Shown one piece after another: positions 54,846 through 63,480 of a DNA stretch of 64,000 nt. The position numbers and the translations under genes are program-made. The stretch's first letter is position 1. Every line of letters begins with the position of its first letter. Origin of the DNA: Mycetocola tolaasinivorans (GTDB lineage Bacteria > Actinomycetota > Actinomycetes > Actinomycetales > Microbacteriaceae). Location: assembly GCF_003667565.1 (NCBI RefSeq), contig NZ_RCUX01000006.1, positions 186,001 through 250,000 on the forward strand, given 5' to 3'. A model generated the notes under the pieces. The model was not told the origin of the DNA, searched no databases, and saw nothing but the letters and a program-made list of their open reading frames with translations.

Positions 54846-56419
54846 GCGCCGATACCCAGGCTGCCCCGGGCCTCTCCAAGAAGGGCCTGGGCGCCGGATC
54901 CGTCGGCCTGATCGGTGCCATCGTCATCGGTATCTCCTGTATCGCTCCGGCCTACACGTTCACCGGGGCGATCGGCCCGACCGTCGGTGCAGTGGGCACC
55001 CACGTGCCCGCGATCTTCCTCGTGGGCTTCATCCCGATGCTGCTGGTGGCCTTCGGCTATCGCGAGCTCAACAGCCGCATGCCCGACAGCGGCACCTCGT
55101 TCACCTGGGGTGTGCGGGCGTTCGGGCCCTGGCTCGGCTGGATGTCGGGATGGGGGCTGATCGCGGCCACCGTGATCGTGCTCTCAAACCTCGCCGGTAT
55201 TGCGGTCGACTTCTTCTATCTGGCGCTCTCGCAGATCTTCCAGAACCCGGATCTCGCCGCGCTCACCAAGAACCCGATCATCAACGTGGTCACGTGTCTG
55301 GTGTTTGTGGCGCTGGCGACGATGGTGTCCTACCGGGACATGAAGACCACGCAGAAGTTCCAGTACGTGCTCGTGGGCTTCCAGATCCTCGTACTCGCGG
55401 TGTTCATCGTGGTTGCGCTTGTGCGCGCCTATGACGGCGACGCGGTGGACTTCACGCCCATCCAGCTCGAGTGGTTCAACCCGTTCGGGGTGGGCAGCAT
55501 GTCCGCCTTTGCCGCAGGTTTGTCGCTGTCCCTGTTTATCTTCTGGGGCTGGGACGTCATCCTCACCATGAACGAGGAGACCAAGGGTGCACGCTCGACC
55601 CCGGGTAAGGCTGCAACCTTCGCGGTCATCCTCGTGGTGGTGCTGTACCTCCTGCTGGCCGTCTCGATGATCGCCTTCGCCGGCGTCGGCACCACCGGTA
55701 CCGGCCTGCAAAACCCCGAGATCCAGGAGAACGCATTCTTCTTCCTCGCCGGGCCGATCCTCGGACCGCTCGCGATCATCGTCTCGATCGCCGTGCTGTC
55801 CTCCTCGGCGGCATCGCTGCAGTCGACGTTTGTGGGCCCGGCCCGCACCCTGCTCGCGATGGGCCACTACGGTGCGCTGCCCGCGCGCTTCGGTAAGGTC
55901 AACCCGAAGTACTTCACCCCGGGATTCGCGACCATCGTCTCGGCGGTCTGCGCGAGCGTGTTCTACGCGGTCATGCGCATCGTCTCCGAGGCCGTGCTGC
56001 AGGACACCATTACCGCGCTGGGCATCATGATCTGCTTCTACTACGGCCTGACCGCATTCGCGTGCGTCTGGTACTTCCGGAAGCAGTGGTTCACGAGCGC
56101 ACGGAACTTCTTCATGCAGTTCCTCTTCCCGGGGCTCGGCGGGCTGATCCTCGCCGTGCTGTTTGTGATGACGATGGTGGACAGCTTCGACCCGGCCTAC
56201 GGTTCGGGATCGAGCGTCTTCGGAATGGGACTGGTGTTTGTCTTGGGAATCACGGTCATTCTGATTGGGGTGGTCATCATGATCATCCAGCGCTTCCGCA
56301 ACCCGGACTTCTTCCTCGGCAAGACCCTCACCGCGGGTATTGCCGGAGACGCCCAGGAGCAGGCGGCGGCCGAGGCTGACGCCGAGATCGAGGAGGCCGC
56401 GCGCAACGCCGGCCGCTAG
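54842..56419 (+). CDS. APC-family amino acid/amine permease
   Basis: 525 residues, 12 membrane helices, APC motifs GSVGLIGAIVIGISCIAP (helix 1), SRMPDSGTSFTWGVRAFGPW, FIFWGWDVILTMNEETKG and SSSAASLQSTFVGPARTL. Substrate is probably putrescine or GABA because it is the last gene of the putrescine operon and translationally coupled to the Usp gene. The tail is acidic and helical (QEQAAAEADAEIEEAARNAG). Confidence 0.87.
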   Translation: MSADTQAAPGLSKKGLGAGSVGLIGAIVIGISCIAPAYTFTGAIGPTVGAVGTHVPAIFLVGFIPMLLVAFGYRELNSRMPDSGTSFTWGVRAFGPWLGWMSGWGLIAATVIVLSNLAGIAVDFFYLALSQIFQNPDLAALTKNPIINVVTCLVFVALATMVSYRDMKTTQKFQYVLVGFQILVLAVFIVVALVRAYDGDAVDFTPIQLEWFNPFGVGSMSAFAAGLSLSLFIFWGWDVILTMNEETKGARSTPGKAATFAVILVVVLYLLLAVSMIAFAGVGTTGTGLQNPEIQENAFFFLAGPILGPLAIIVSIAVLSSSAASLQSTFVGPARTLLAMGHYGALPARFGKVNPKYFTPGFATIVSAVCASVFYAVMRIVSEAVLQDTITALGIMICFYYGLTAFACVWYFRKQWFTSARNFFMQFLFPGLGGLILAVLFVMTMVDSFDPAYGSGSSVFGMGLVFVLGITVILIGVVIMIIQRFRNPDFFLGKTLTAGIAGDAQEQAAAEADAEIEEAARNAGR

Positions 56420-56431
56420 ATCATCACCCAG

Positions 56432-56462
56432 CGATGCCCCGTCGGTTTCCGGCGGGGCATCG
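56432..56462 (+). terminator. Terminator of the putrescine operon
   Basis: CGATGCCCCG-TCGG and CCGGCGGGGCATCG around TTT; stem about 13 bp with one wobble. Confidence 0.7.
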
Positions 56463-56539
56463 CCGCGTGAGGGGGACAATCGCGGCCGTGCAAAATCGGC
56501 CGTCATCGTGCGAATCGGGGCGCGGCCCTCGCAACCACG

Positions 56540-56545
56540 TAGAAT
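56540..56545 (+). promoter_or_regulatory. Leaderless -10 box ahead of the copper operon's first gene
   Basis: TAGAAT, 7-base spacer, ATG 56553. It overlaps an in-frame ATG at 56544, which therefore would be untranslated. Confidence 0.4.
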
Positions 56546-56552
56546 GGCGGAT

Positions 56553-57173
56553 ATGGATGGCGCACGCGGCAAGCGGCTGATCCGTGGCCTGCTGGCCGCC
56601 GGGATCGCCACGTTTGTGGCCCTCCTTTCCCACGTCGGTGCGGGGGCCTCGATGCCCGGCACCGTGGGTATCCTGGTGCCGCTGGTGCTCTCGATCGTGG
56701 TGTCGGTGTTTCTCACCGGCAGGAAGCTCTCCGCGACGCGGCTCTCGCTCGCGGTGCTGATCAGCCAGGCGTTCTTCCACGTGCTGTTTGTGCTGGGTGC
56801 CGGCGGTCGGGTACAGAATCCTCCGATGGGTGGCCCGGGTCACCAGCACGCCCCGGTTGATGTCGACATCGTGGCCACGGTCTCCGCCGCCGAACACGCG
56901 GCGCACCTCGGCCCGCTGATGTGGGGTGCGCACGCGCTCGCCGCGGCGCTCACCGTGCTCGCGCTGTATCGCGGGGAGGCCGCCCTGCGCGCGCTGTTCC
57001 TGCTCGCGGCGCTGTCGATCATCGCGTGGCTGCGCGCCCTGGTGTCGATCGCGGTGCCGCGCCGCACCCGCGCGGCCGCCTGCCCGGACACCCCGCACGC
57101 GCTGGTCCCGCTCGGTGTCTACGTGTCAACGCTCGCGCATCGCGGGCCGCCGGAGTACGCACTCGCCGCCTAG
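56553..57173 (+). CDS. Small membrane protein next to the copper genes
   Basis: 206 residues with four to five hydrophobic segments (LIRGLLAAGIATFVALLSHV; PGTVGILVPLVLSIVVSVFL; LSLAVLISQAFFHVLFVLG; LGPLMWGAHALAAALTVLAL) and His/Met-containing loops (NPPMGGPGHQHAPVDVD; AAEHAAHLGPLMWG), which could bind copper. No family is recognised; such genes frequently precede copper-handling operons in Microbacteriaceae. The CopD-CtaG gene follows after 128 bases, so it may have its own promoter. ATG 56544 is an alternative start. Confidence 0.65.
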   Translation: MDGARGKRLIRGLLAAGIATFVALLSHVGAGASMPGTVGILVPLVLSIVVSVFLTGRKLSATRLSLAVLISQAFFHVLFVLGAGGRVQNPPMGGPGHQHAPVDVDIVATVSAAEHAAHLGPLMWGAHALAAALTVLALYRGEAALRALFLLAALSIIAWLRALVSIAVPRRTRAAACPDTPHALVPLGVYVSTLAHRGPPEYALAA

Positions 57174-57301
57174 GCGAGCCATCCATTTCTCCTGCGAACA
57201 CGCGGTGTCTCCGATCTGTCGGTGCCGCGTGTGCGCTCGCGTGCGCCCGCCCGAGCGTCCCTGACCACACCGAGTCTTTCCCGTGAAAGGAGCCACCCGT
57301 C

Positions 57302-59488
57302 GTGGCCGTCACTCCCACTCCGGATGCCTCACTGGCACCCGTTCCCGAGCGCGCGCTCTCCCCGCGCACGCCCCGTCAGCGTGTCGCCTCCGTCGCGACC
57401 CCCGTGCTGATGATCGCCCTCGCCCTCGCCACCCTCGGTGTGGGCCTGACCATGACCGGGGCGCTGTCCCGCGACACCGCGCTGGTGAACCCGGGCACCG
57501 TTGTGCTCTGGGGCAACCCGATCGCCCGTGTCCTCCATGACCTCTTTGCCAGCGTGACGATCGGCATGCTCCTGCTGGCCACCTTCATCCTTCCCGGCCA
57601 GAAGAGCATCCCCGGCCGGGTCAGCCGCGTGCAGGAGCGCGCGGTGTACTGGGCAGGCTGGGCCGCCTGGGGCTGGTTCTTTGCCGCCCTCGGCGTGCTG
57701 CTGTTTACCGCCGCGAACACCTTCGGTGAGCCGATCACCTCACCCGCCTTCTTCAACAACCTCATCCTCTACGTCACCGGCATTGACCTCGGCATCGCGC
57801 TGCTCTTCTCTCTGGTGCTCGTTCTCATCTGCGCACTGATCACGACGTTTGCGCGGCGCCTCGCCTGGGTCGCGGCCGCGAACGCCATCGGTGTGCTCGC
57901 CCTGCTGCCGCTCGCGCTCTCCGGCCACGCGGCGGGCACCGCCGAACACGCGAACGCGGTGAACAGCCTCGCGATGCACATCGTGGGCGTAACCGTGTGG
58001 GTCGGTGGCCTCATCGCCGTGATCGTGTTCCGGAACGCCACCCGCAAGCGCTTCCCCGTGGTGGTAGAGCGCTACTCGATCGTGGCCGGATGGGCGTTCG
58101 CCGCGGTGGCTCTCTCGGGCGTGGTCAACGCCTCGCTGCGGCTCACCGCGCTGAGCGACCTCTGGACCACCGCCTATGGTCAGCTCCTGCTGGTGAAGAT
58201 CGTGATCCTCGTGCTGCTGGGCCTCGCCGGCGCGCGCTATCGTACCTCGCTGATCCCGAAGCTGCGGCAGGATCCGGGCAGCAAGAAGCTCTTCATCCGG
58301 ATGGCCGTGGCCGAGGTGGCGTTTATGGCCATCGCGATGGGGGCCTCGGTGGCGCTCTCGCGCAGTGCTCCGCCGGTTCCGCAGGTGGCCCTGCCCACCG
58401 TGGGGGAGGTCGATCAGGCCGTGCGCAGCGCGCTCATCGGGTTTGATTTCCCGCCGGCGATGACCGCCTGGAACATGCTCACCCAGGTGCACATCGACTG
58501 GTTCTGGCTGGCCGCCGCGCTCGTGGGTATCGCGCTCTACGTGCGCGCCGTGGTGCGCCTGCGCCGCCGCGGAGACGAGTGGCCGATCGCCCGCATGATC
58601 GCCTGGATCCTCGGTTGCCTGGGCCTCATCTATGTGACCAGCGGCGGCCCGGGCGTCTACGCTCAGGTGTCGTTCAGCACGCACATGATTCAGCACATGA
58701 TCCTGATGATGTTTGTGCCCCCGCTGCTGGTCAGCGGTGGCCCGGTACTGCTCGCGCTGCGCACCCTGCCCACGCGCACCGACGGAAGCCGGGGCCTGCG
58801 CGAGTGGATCCTCGTGCTGGTGCACTCCCGCTATCTGCGCGTGCTGTCGATGCCCGCGGTGGCCGGCGGCATCTTTGCGGGAAGCCTCGTGGTGTTCTAC
58901 TACACCGGGTGGTTTGAGTGGGCGATGTTCACCCATCAGGGCCACTTCCTGATGACCGTGCACTTCCTCGCCAGCGGCTACCTGTTCTTCTGGGTACTGA
59001 TCGGGGTGGATCCGGGGCCCGGCCGCCCCATCTACCCGCTGCGCCTCATTTTGCTGCTGGCCACCCTCGCCTTCCACGCGTTCTTCGGGCTGTCGATCAT
59101 GTCGAACACCGAGATTCTGGGGGAGCGCTGGTGGGCCGCGCTGCGCTACACCGATCAGGCCGCTCTGCTGACCGATCAGGGTGTGGGCGGCGGTATCGCC
59201 TGGGGTGCGGGCGAGCTGCCCACGGTGATCGTCGCGATCGTGCTGGTGGTGCAGTGGATGCGCAGCGAGGAGCGTGCGGCCAAGCGCTACGACCGCCGTG
59301 CGGATCGCGATGGCGATGCCGAACTCAACGCCTATAACGCGCGCCTGGCGAAAATCCAGGTGCGCGATGTGGCGGAGGGGCTTGAGCGTGAGCCCAGCAC
59401 CACGGGTACGACCGAAACGCAAGAAACAGATACACAAGAAACCGCTACATACGAAACCGCTACATACGAAACCGAGGAGAAGTCATGA
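57302..59488 (+). CDS. CopD-CtaG fusion: copper transport and cytochrome oxidase assembly protein
   Basis: 728 residues. Residues 1-340 are a CopD-type domain with eight membrane helices (LVNPGTVVLWGNPIARVLHD; TPAFFNNLILYVTGIDLGIAL; LSGHAAGTAEHANAVNSLAMH; VGGLIAVIVFRNATRKRFPV). Residues 400-680 form a caa3-type CtaG domain (FSTHMIQHMILMMFVPPLLV; FSGHFLMTVHFLASGYLFFW style His-rich helices, LGERWWAALRYTDQAALLTDQ). Such fusions couple copper delivery to the oxidase. GTG 57302 has AAAGGAG 12 bases ahead. The C-terminal tail carries a 15-bp tandem repeat (59438-59473). Its stop overlaps the copC ATG. Confidence 0.9.
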   Translation: MAVTPTPDASLAPVPERALSPRTPRQRVASVATPVLMIALALATLGVGLTMTGALSRDTALVNPGTVVLWGNPIARVLHDLFASVTIGMLLLATFILPGQKSIPGRVSRVQERAVYWAGWAAWGWFFAALGVLLFTAANTFGEPITSPAFFNNLILYVTGIDLGIALLFSLVLVLICALITTFARRLAWVAAANAIGVLALLPLALSGHAAGTAEHANAVNSLAMHIVGVTVWVGGLIAVIVFRNATRKRFPVVVERYSIVAGWAFAAVALSGVVNASLRLTALSDLWTTAYGQLLLVKIVILVLLGLAGARYRTSLIPKLRQDPGSKKLFIRMAVAEVAFMAIAMGASVALSRSAPPVPQVALPTVGEVDQAVRSALIGFDFPPAMTAWNMLTQVHIDWFWLAAALVGIALYVRAVVRLRRRGDEWPIARMIAWILGCLGLIYVTSGGPGVYAQVSFSTHMIQHMILMMFVPPLLVSGGPVLLALRTLPTRTDGSRGLREWILVLVHSRYLRVLSMPAVAGGIFAGSLVVFYYTGWFEWAMFTHQGHFLMTVHFLASGYLFFWVLIGVDPGPGRPIYPLRLILLLATLAFHAFFGLSIMSNTEILGERWWAALRYTDQAALLTDQGVGGGIAWGAGELPTVIVAIVLVVQWMRSEERAAKRYDRRADRDGDAELNAYNARLAKIQVRDVAEGLEREPSTTGTTETQETDTQETATYETATYETEEKS
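59438..59473 (+). repeat. 15-bp tandem repeat in the CopD-CtaG C terminus
   Basis: GAAACCGCTACATAC occurs at 59438 and 59453, followed by GAAACC; it encodes ETATY-ETATY-ET. The stretch is AT-richer than the rest of the gene, pointing to a recently expanded low-complexity tail. Confidence 0.8.
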
Positions 59489-60240
59489 CGATCGTCCCGA
59501 ACACCCTGAGCGCGGAGGGTGTCGCCGCCCGGCGCACCCTCGCCCGCGGCCGCACCGCGACCCTGCTGGTGCTGCTCGTTGCCCTGTTTACCGCGGGCAT
59601 GATCCTTCCGGCGACCTCGGCGTCGGCGCACGATCAGCTGCTGGTGTCGGATCCCGCTCAGGGTTCCGTGCTGGAGGTGGCCCCGACGACGATTAACCTG
59701 ACGTTCTCGGCGACGATTTTGAACGTCGGTACCCGCATCCTCGTCAACGATGCCGCGGGTACCGACTGGGCCGAGGGCGAGCCGGTGAGTGAGGGGACCG
59801 AGGCGTCGGTGCCGGTGCGTGCGGGCCTGCCCAATGGGGAGTACACGATCGCGTGGCGGGTGGTGTCCTCCGATGGGCACCCGATTACCGGTGTCGTGCC
59901 GTTTACGCTGAGTGCGCCCGCTGGGGTGCCCGCGCCCGGGGATTCCTCGCCGGTCGCTTCCGAGGCTCCCGCCCCGAGTGAGAGCGCCGCAATTTCGCCG
60001 AGTGTGGGGGCAACGCCCGGCACCGCGGCACCCTCCGCGGGCAACACGCCCCCCGAAGAAGGGGGATGGTTTAGTCCTTCTTCGCCCGCACGCTATATCG
60101 TGATTGGGGTAGGTGGCGCACTCGCGGCCGCCATAATCTTCCTCGGCGTGCGCCTGTTTGTACGTCGGGATCGCCCGGCGGTCACCCCCACCCCGGGTGA
60201 GAACGACTCTGCTCCCACGACGAAAGAGAACGACGCATGA
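59485..60240 (+). CDS. CopC-type copper-binding protein with C-terminal anchor
   Basis: 251 residues. Signal peptide cleaved after SASA gives a mature N-terminal His49 (HDQLLVSDPAQGSVL), the first copper ligand of CopC; the second His lies in SSDGHPITGVVPF. A Pro/Ser/Ala-rich linker (APAPSESAAISPS) leads to a C-terminal membrane helix (YIVIGVGGALAAAIIFLGV). It binds Cu(II) outside the membrane. ATGA overlaps on both sides (with CopD-CtaG and PCu(A)C genes). Confidence 0.9.
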   Translation: MTIVPNTLSAEGVAARRTLARGRTATLLVLLVALFTAGMILPATSASAHDQLLVSDPAQGSVLEVAPTTINLTFSATILNVGTRILVNDAAGTDWAEGEPVSEGTEASVPVRAGLPNGEYTIAWRVVSSDGHPITGVVPFTLSAPAGVPAPGDSSPVASEAPAPSESAAISPSVGATPGTAAPSAGNTPPEEGGWFSPSSPARYIVIGVGGALAAAIIFLGVRLFVRRDRPAVTPTPGENDSAPTTKENDA

Positions 60241-60797
60241 TCACCCGCACCTCCACCCGTCTGGGCCTCATCGCCGCCGCCGCACTGCTCGTTCTCACCG
60301 GCTGCTCCTCCACCGAGGCACCCGGGGCCGGTGCATCCGCGTCCCCGTCTGAGGATGCCGCGACGGTGCACCGGGTGCCCGCGGGCGTGACCCTCACGGA
60401 CGCCTGGGTCAAGGCCACCACCGAGGGGATGTCGGCCGTTTTCGGCGACATCGTGAACACCGGCAGCGAGGATGTCACGCTGAGTGCCGCGGGCGTCTCC
60501 GAGTCGCGCATGGTTGAGCTGCACGAGACCGTGGATAACGGATCCGGCCAGATGGTGATGCGGCAGAAGGACGGCGGTTTCGTGATTCCCGCGGGCGGCA
60601 CGTTTGAGCTGCGTCCCGGCGGCAACCACATCATGCTGATGGATCTCACCGGGCCGCTGGTCGCGGGGAACACCGTGACCCTGACGCTGGCGTTCATGGA
60701 CGGCTCGGTGATCGAGCAGGCCGTCCCGATCAAGGACTTCGCGGGCGCGAACGAAACCTATGAGTCGGAAGCCCCGACTCCCGGCAGCGGGCACTAG
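60237..60797 (+). CDS. Copper chaperone PCu(A)C lipoprotein
   Basis: 186 residues. Lipoprotein signal MITRTSTRLGLIAAAALLVLTGC, then a PCu(A)C domain with the H-x10-M-x-M...H-x-M pattern: ELHETVDNGSGQMVM and LRPGGNHIMLMDL. It should carry Cu(I) between CopC and the CuA/CuB sites of cytochrome oxidase assembled by CtaG. ATGA overlap with copC; only two bases to the DyP gene. Confidence 0.9.
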   Translation: MITRTSTRLGLIAAAALLVLTGCSSTEAPGAGASASPSEDAATVHRVPAGVTLTDAWVKATTEGMSAVFGDIVNTGSEDVTLSAAGVSESRMVELHETVDNGSGQMVMRQKDGGFVIPAGGTFELRPGGNHIMLMDLTGPLVAGNTVTLTLAFMDGSVIEQAVPIKDFAGANETYESEAPTPGSGH

Positions 60798-60799
60798 CG

Positions 60800-62125
60800 G
60801 TGTCCGCGCCGGAGAATCCCGATCCTCGACCCCCACTCGATTCGGCTCCCGGCGCGCAGCACGGTGACTCCTCCGTGGCGGATTCCTCCGCCGCGCAGAC
60901 GAGCGCGCGCTCGAAACTGAGTCGTCGCGGGCTGCTCCTCGGCGGAGCGGTGGCGGGTTTTGGTGCCGCCGCGGCGATCGGGGCCGATGTGTTGATGCGG
61001 CGCGCGTCTGCCGTGCCTGCCCCGGCGGTTCCCCGCGAGGAACCGGCGGAGGCCTCCGCCGTGGTCGATTTTTATGGCGAGCATCAGGCGGGGATCGCGA
61101 CCGAACCGCAGGCTCACTGCACGTTTGTGGCGCTGGATCTGCGGGAGGATGTGGACCGCGCGGGCATGGCTCGCCTGATGCGCATCCTGACCGACGATGC
61201 GGCCCGGCTGACCGCGGGTTCCGCCGCGCTCGCCGATTCCGAACCGGAGCTCGCCGTGCTTCCCGCTCGCCTCACCGTGACGTTTGGGTTCGGGCCACGG
61301 GTGGCCGCGCTGGTGCCGGAGAAACCCAGTCCGGAGTGGCTCGGCCCGCTGCCGGCGTTTTCGGTGGATCGCCTGGATCCGCACTATGGGGACGGAGATG
61401 TGCTGCTGCAGGTAGCGTCGGATGACCCGCTGACCCTGGCGCACGCGCTGCGGATGCTCCTGAAGGACGCGCGAAGCTTTGCGACGGTGCGCTGGCATCA
61501 GCCGGGGTTTCGACGGGCCCGCGGGTCGGAGAAGCCCGGGACCACGATGCGCAACCTCTTCGGGCAGATCGATGGCACGGTGAATCCGGTGCCGGGCACC
61601 CGGGATTTCGACGATCTGGTGTGGATTGCGGATCGCTCGTCCTGGGCGCATGGTGGCACCGGGTTTGTGCTGCGCCGCATCGGGATGGATCTTGATAAGT
61701 GGGATCGTCTGGACCGTGAGGGCCGTGAGCAGTCGGTGGGCCGCACCCTGGATTCGGGAGCACCGCTCACCGGTTCGAGGGAGCATGATGAGCCGGACTT
61801 CGCGGCGAAGAACGCGGTGGGATTTCCCGTCATCGCCGAGTTTGCGCACATTCGGCGGGCACGGTTGGCCGACCCCTCGCAGCGCATCTTTCGCCGCGGA
61901 TACAACTATGATGAGCCGCCGTTTGGCACCGGGGTTTCGCACTCGGGGCTGCTGTTCGCGAGCTTCCAGGCGGACGTGACGCACCAGTTTGTGCCGATTC
62001 AGCGCTCACTCGATGAGCTTGATCTGCTGAATGAGTGGCTGGTGCCGGTGGGGTCGGCGGTGTTTGTGATTCCACCCGGGTGTGCGCCGGGAGGATACAT
62101 CGGCGAGACCCTGCTCGGGGCATAA
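60800..62125 (+). CDS. DyP-type peroxidase, Tat-exported
   Basis: 441 residues. Tat signal with twin arginine SRRGLLLGGAVAGFGAAAA and cleavage near RRASA; haem domain with the DyP motif G255-Q-I-D258-G259 (GxxDG), FPVIAEFAHIRRA (proximal His) and NYDEPPFGTGVSHSGLLFASF. Family B/EfeB-like. A secreted or outer-face haem peroxidase following copper genes suggests a shared extracytoplasmic oxidative/metal programme. GTG 60800 is the only start near the Tat signal. Confidence 0.9.
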   Translation: MSAPENPDPRPPLDSAPGAQHGDSSVADSSAAQTSARSKLSRRGLLLGGAVAGFGAAAAIGADVLMRRASAVPAPAVPREEPAEASAVVDFYGEHQAGIATEPQAHCTFVALDLREDVDRAGMARLMRILTDDAARLTAGSAALADSEPELAVLPARLTVTFGFGPRVAALVPEKPSPEWLGPLPAFSVDRLDPHYGDGDVLLQVASDDPLTLAHALRMLLKDARSFATVRWHQPGFRRARGSEKPGTTMRNLFGQIDGTVNPVPGTRDFDDLVWIADRSSWAHGGTGFVLRRIGMDLDKWDRLDREGREQSVGRTLDSGAPLTGSREHDEPDFAAKNAVGFPVIAEFAHIRRARLADPSQRIFRRGYNYDEPPFGTGVSHSGLLFASFQADVTHQFVPIQRSLDELDLLNEWLVPVGSAVFVIPPGCAPGGYIGETLLGA

Positions 62126-62129
62126 AAAC

Positions 62130-62164
62130 GGCCGCCGGTCGCATCGAGGATGCGGCCGGCGGCC
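62130..62164 (+). terminator. Terminator of the copper-DyP operon
   Basis: GGCCGCCGGTCGCATC and complement around GAG, preceded by AAAA and followed by ATTTTG. Confidence 0.85.
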
Positions 62165-62218
62165 ATTTTGTGGAGGGGTGCCGCGGTGCTGCTGCGGAAC
62201 CGTGCTGCGAGCTGGCGT

Positions 62219-62707
62219 CTAGCGGAAGTTGACGAACTGCAGGTCGATGTCGAGGTCGCTGCCCTTGAGCAGTGCCATGACGGCCTGGAGGTCGTCGCGG
62301 CTCTTGGACTGCACGCGCAGTTCGTCGCCCTGAACCTGGCTCTTGACGCCCTTGGGGCCCTCGTCGCGAATGATCTTGTTGATCTTCTTCGCGTTGTCCT
62401 GGGCGATGCCGTCCTTCAGAGAGGACTCGATGCGGTACTCCTTGCCCGAGGGGTAGGGGTCGCCGGCGTCGAGGCTCTTCAGCGAGATGCCGCGCTTGAT
62501 GAGCTTGGTCTGGAACACGTCGAGGATCGCGAGCGCGCGGTCTTCGGTGTTTGCCTTGATGAGGACTTTTTCGCCGCTCCAGTCGATCGAAGCACCGGTG
62601 CCCTTGAAATCGTAGCGCTGCTCGATTTCCTTCTGGGCCTGGTTGAGGGCGTTGTTCGCCTCCTGCTTGTCGACCTTGCTGACGATGTCAAAAGATGAAT
62701 CTGCCAT
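62219..62707 (-). CDS. YajQ-family nucleotide-binding protein
   Basis: 162 residues: [20 protein letters not shown] and the repeated beta-alpha domains of YajQ ([60 protein letters not shown]). YajQ proteins bind cyclic di-GMP or nucleotides in other bacteria; a precise role here is unknown. ATG 62707 is leaderless. It converges with the copper-DyP operon. Confidence 0.9.
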   Translation of the reverse strand: MADSSFDIVSKVDKQEANNALNQAQKEIEQRYDFKGTGASIDWSGEKVLIKANTEDRALAILDVFQTKLIKRGISLKSLDAGDPYPSGKEYRIESSLKDGIAQDNAKKINKIIRDEGPKGVKSQVQGDELRVQSKSRDDLQAVMALLKGSDLDIDLQFVNFR

Positions 62708-62713
62708 GGGTCC

Positions 62714-62719
62714 AGTGTA
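62714..62719 (-). promoter_or_regulatory. Leaderless -10 box of yajQ
   Basis: TACACT, spacer GGACCC, ATG 62707 on the minus strand. Confidence 0.5.
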
Positions 62720-62857
62720 GGCGATCGGCCCCCGTGCGACACGCCCGAAATCCGGGAAACGCGCCGTGCGCGCCCTCGATTTTAGATTCGCGTTACTCAG
62801 TGGGTAGAATAATGACGCGCCTTCGGTTGGCTGAAAAAGTTGGTTGAGCGCGCATTT

Positions 62858-62942
62858 GGTGGGTTACCCAAGCGGCCAAAGGGATCTGACTGTAACTCAG
62901 CTGTCGTAGACTTCGGGGGTTCGAATCCCTCACCCACCACCA
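62858..62942 (+). tRNA. tRNA-Tyr, anticodon GTA
   Basis: Acceptor arm GGTGGGT pairs with ACCCACC (62932-62938), discriminator A, genomically encoded CCA. Anticodon GTA at 62892-62894 in CTGTAACT; TTCGAATCC T-loop. The long variable arm fits bacterial class II tRNA-Tyr. A -10-like TAGAAT lies at 62805-62810 and the terminator hairpin begins 3 bases after the CCA end. Confidence 0.95.
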
Positions 62943-62944
62943 TG

Positions 62945-62977
62945 AAAAATCGCCACCGGTTTCCGGTGGCGATTTTT
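62945..62977 (+). terminator. tRNA-Tyr terminator
   Basis: AAAAATCGCCACCGG and complement around TTT, ending in a T-run. Confidence 0.9.
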
Positions 62978-63017
62978 GTTTGTCCGGCGCGGGTCTTGTC
63001 GAGACGCCACACACAAA

Positions 63018-63041
63018 ACGCCACCGGTTTCCCGGTGGCGT
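63018..63041 (-). terminator. Thioredoxin gene terminator
   Basis: ACGCCACCGG and complement around TTTC; on the minus strand followed by TTTTGTGTG. It shares the CGCCACCGG arm with the tRNA terminator, a sign the two hairpins are related by duplication. Confidence 0.75.
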
Positions 63042-63060
63042 CCTGTGTAGCGGTGCGAGA

Positions 63061-63465
63061 CTAGGCGTTTTCGCCCTCGGCCTCGAGGGCCTGCTGCGCC
63101 TTGTAGGCGGCGACCTGCTCGGCGTACTCCTTACGCACGACGTCCATGTCGACGCCGCGGATCTGCTCGATCAGGTTTTCCAGTGCGGGTGCGGGCAGCG
63201 CGCCGGCCTGGGAGAACAGCGGGATACCATCGCGGTAGGCCACGAGGGTCGGGATCGAGGTGATGCCGTAGGAGCCGGCGAGTTCGCGCTGATCCTCGGT
63301 GTCGACCTTGGCGAAGGTGATGTCCGAGTGCTGCTCGGAGGCGGCCTCGTAAACGGGAGCGAAGTTCTTGCAGGGGCCGCACCAGTCGGCCCAGAAATCG
63401 ATCAGGACGATGCCGTCGGTGACGGTCTCATCGTGGCTATCGGCGGTCATCACGGTGGTAGTCAT
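63061..63465 (-). CDS. Thioredoxin
   Basis: 134 residues: thioredoxin fold with active site C29-G-P-C32 (FWADWCGPCKNFAP), cis-Pro in ITSIPTLVAYRDG and an acidic/Ala-rich C-terminal extension of about 30 residues (LIEQIRGVDMDVVRKEYAEQ onward) longer than in TrxA. It is a cytoplasmic dithiol reductase. ATG 63465 follows GGATGGG; a TTG 63477 further upstream is rejected. Confidence 0.9.
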   Translation of the reverse strand: MTTTVMTADSHDETVTDGIVLIDFWADWCGPCKNFAPVYEAASEQHSDITFAKVDTEDQRELAGSYGITSIPTLVAYRDGIPLFSQAGALPAPALENLIEQIRGVDMDVVRKEYAEQVAAYKAQQALEAEGENA

Positions 63466-63480
63466 GTACCCATCCAACCA

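Noticed and set aside
57740..59437. 565-residue minus-strand frame over CopD-CtaG
   Set aside because: His/Gln/Glu-rich antisense shadow of a membrane protein.
62858..62942. tRNA-Tyr as an integration site for a mobile element
   Set aside because: No integrase and no repeated 3' tRNA fragment downstream within the window.
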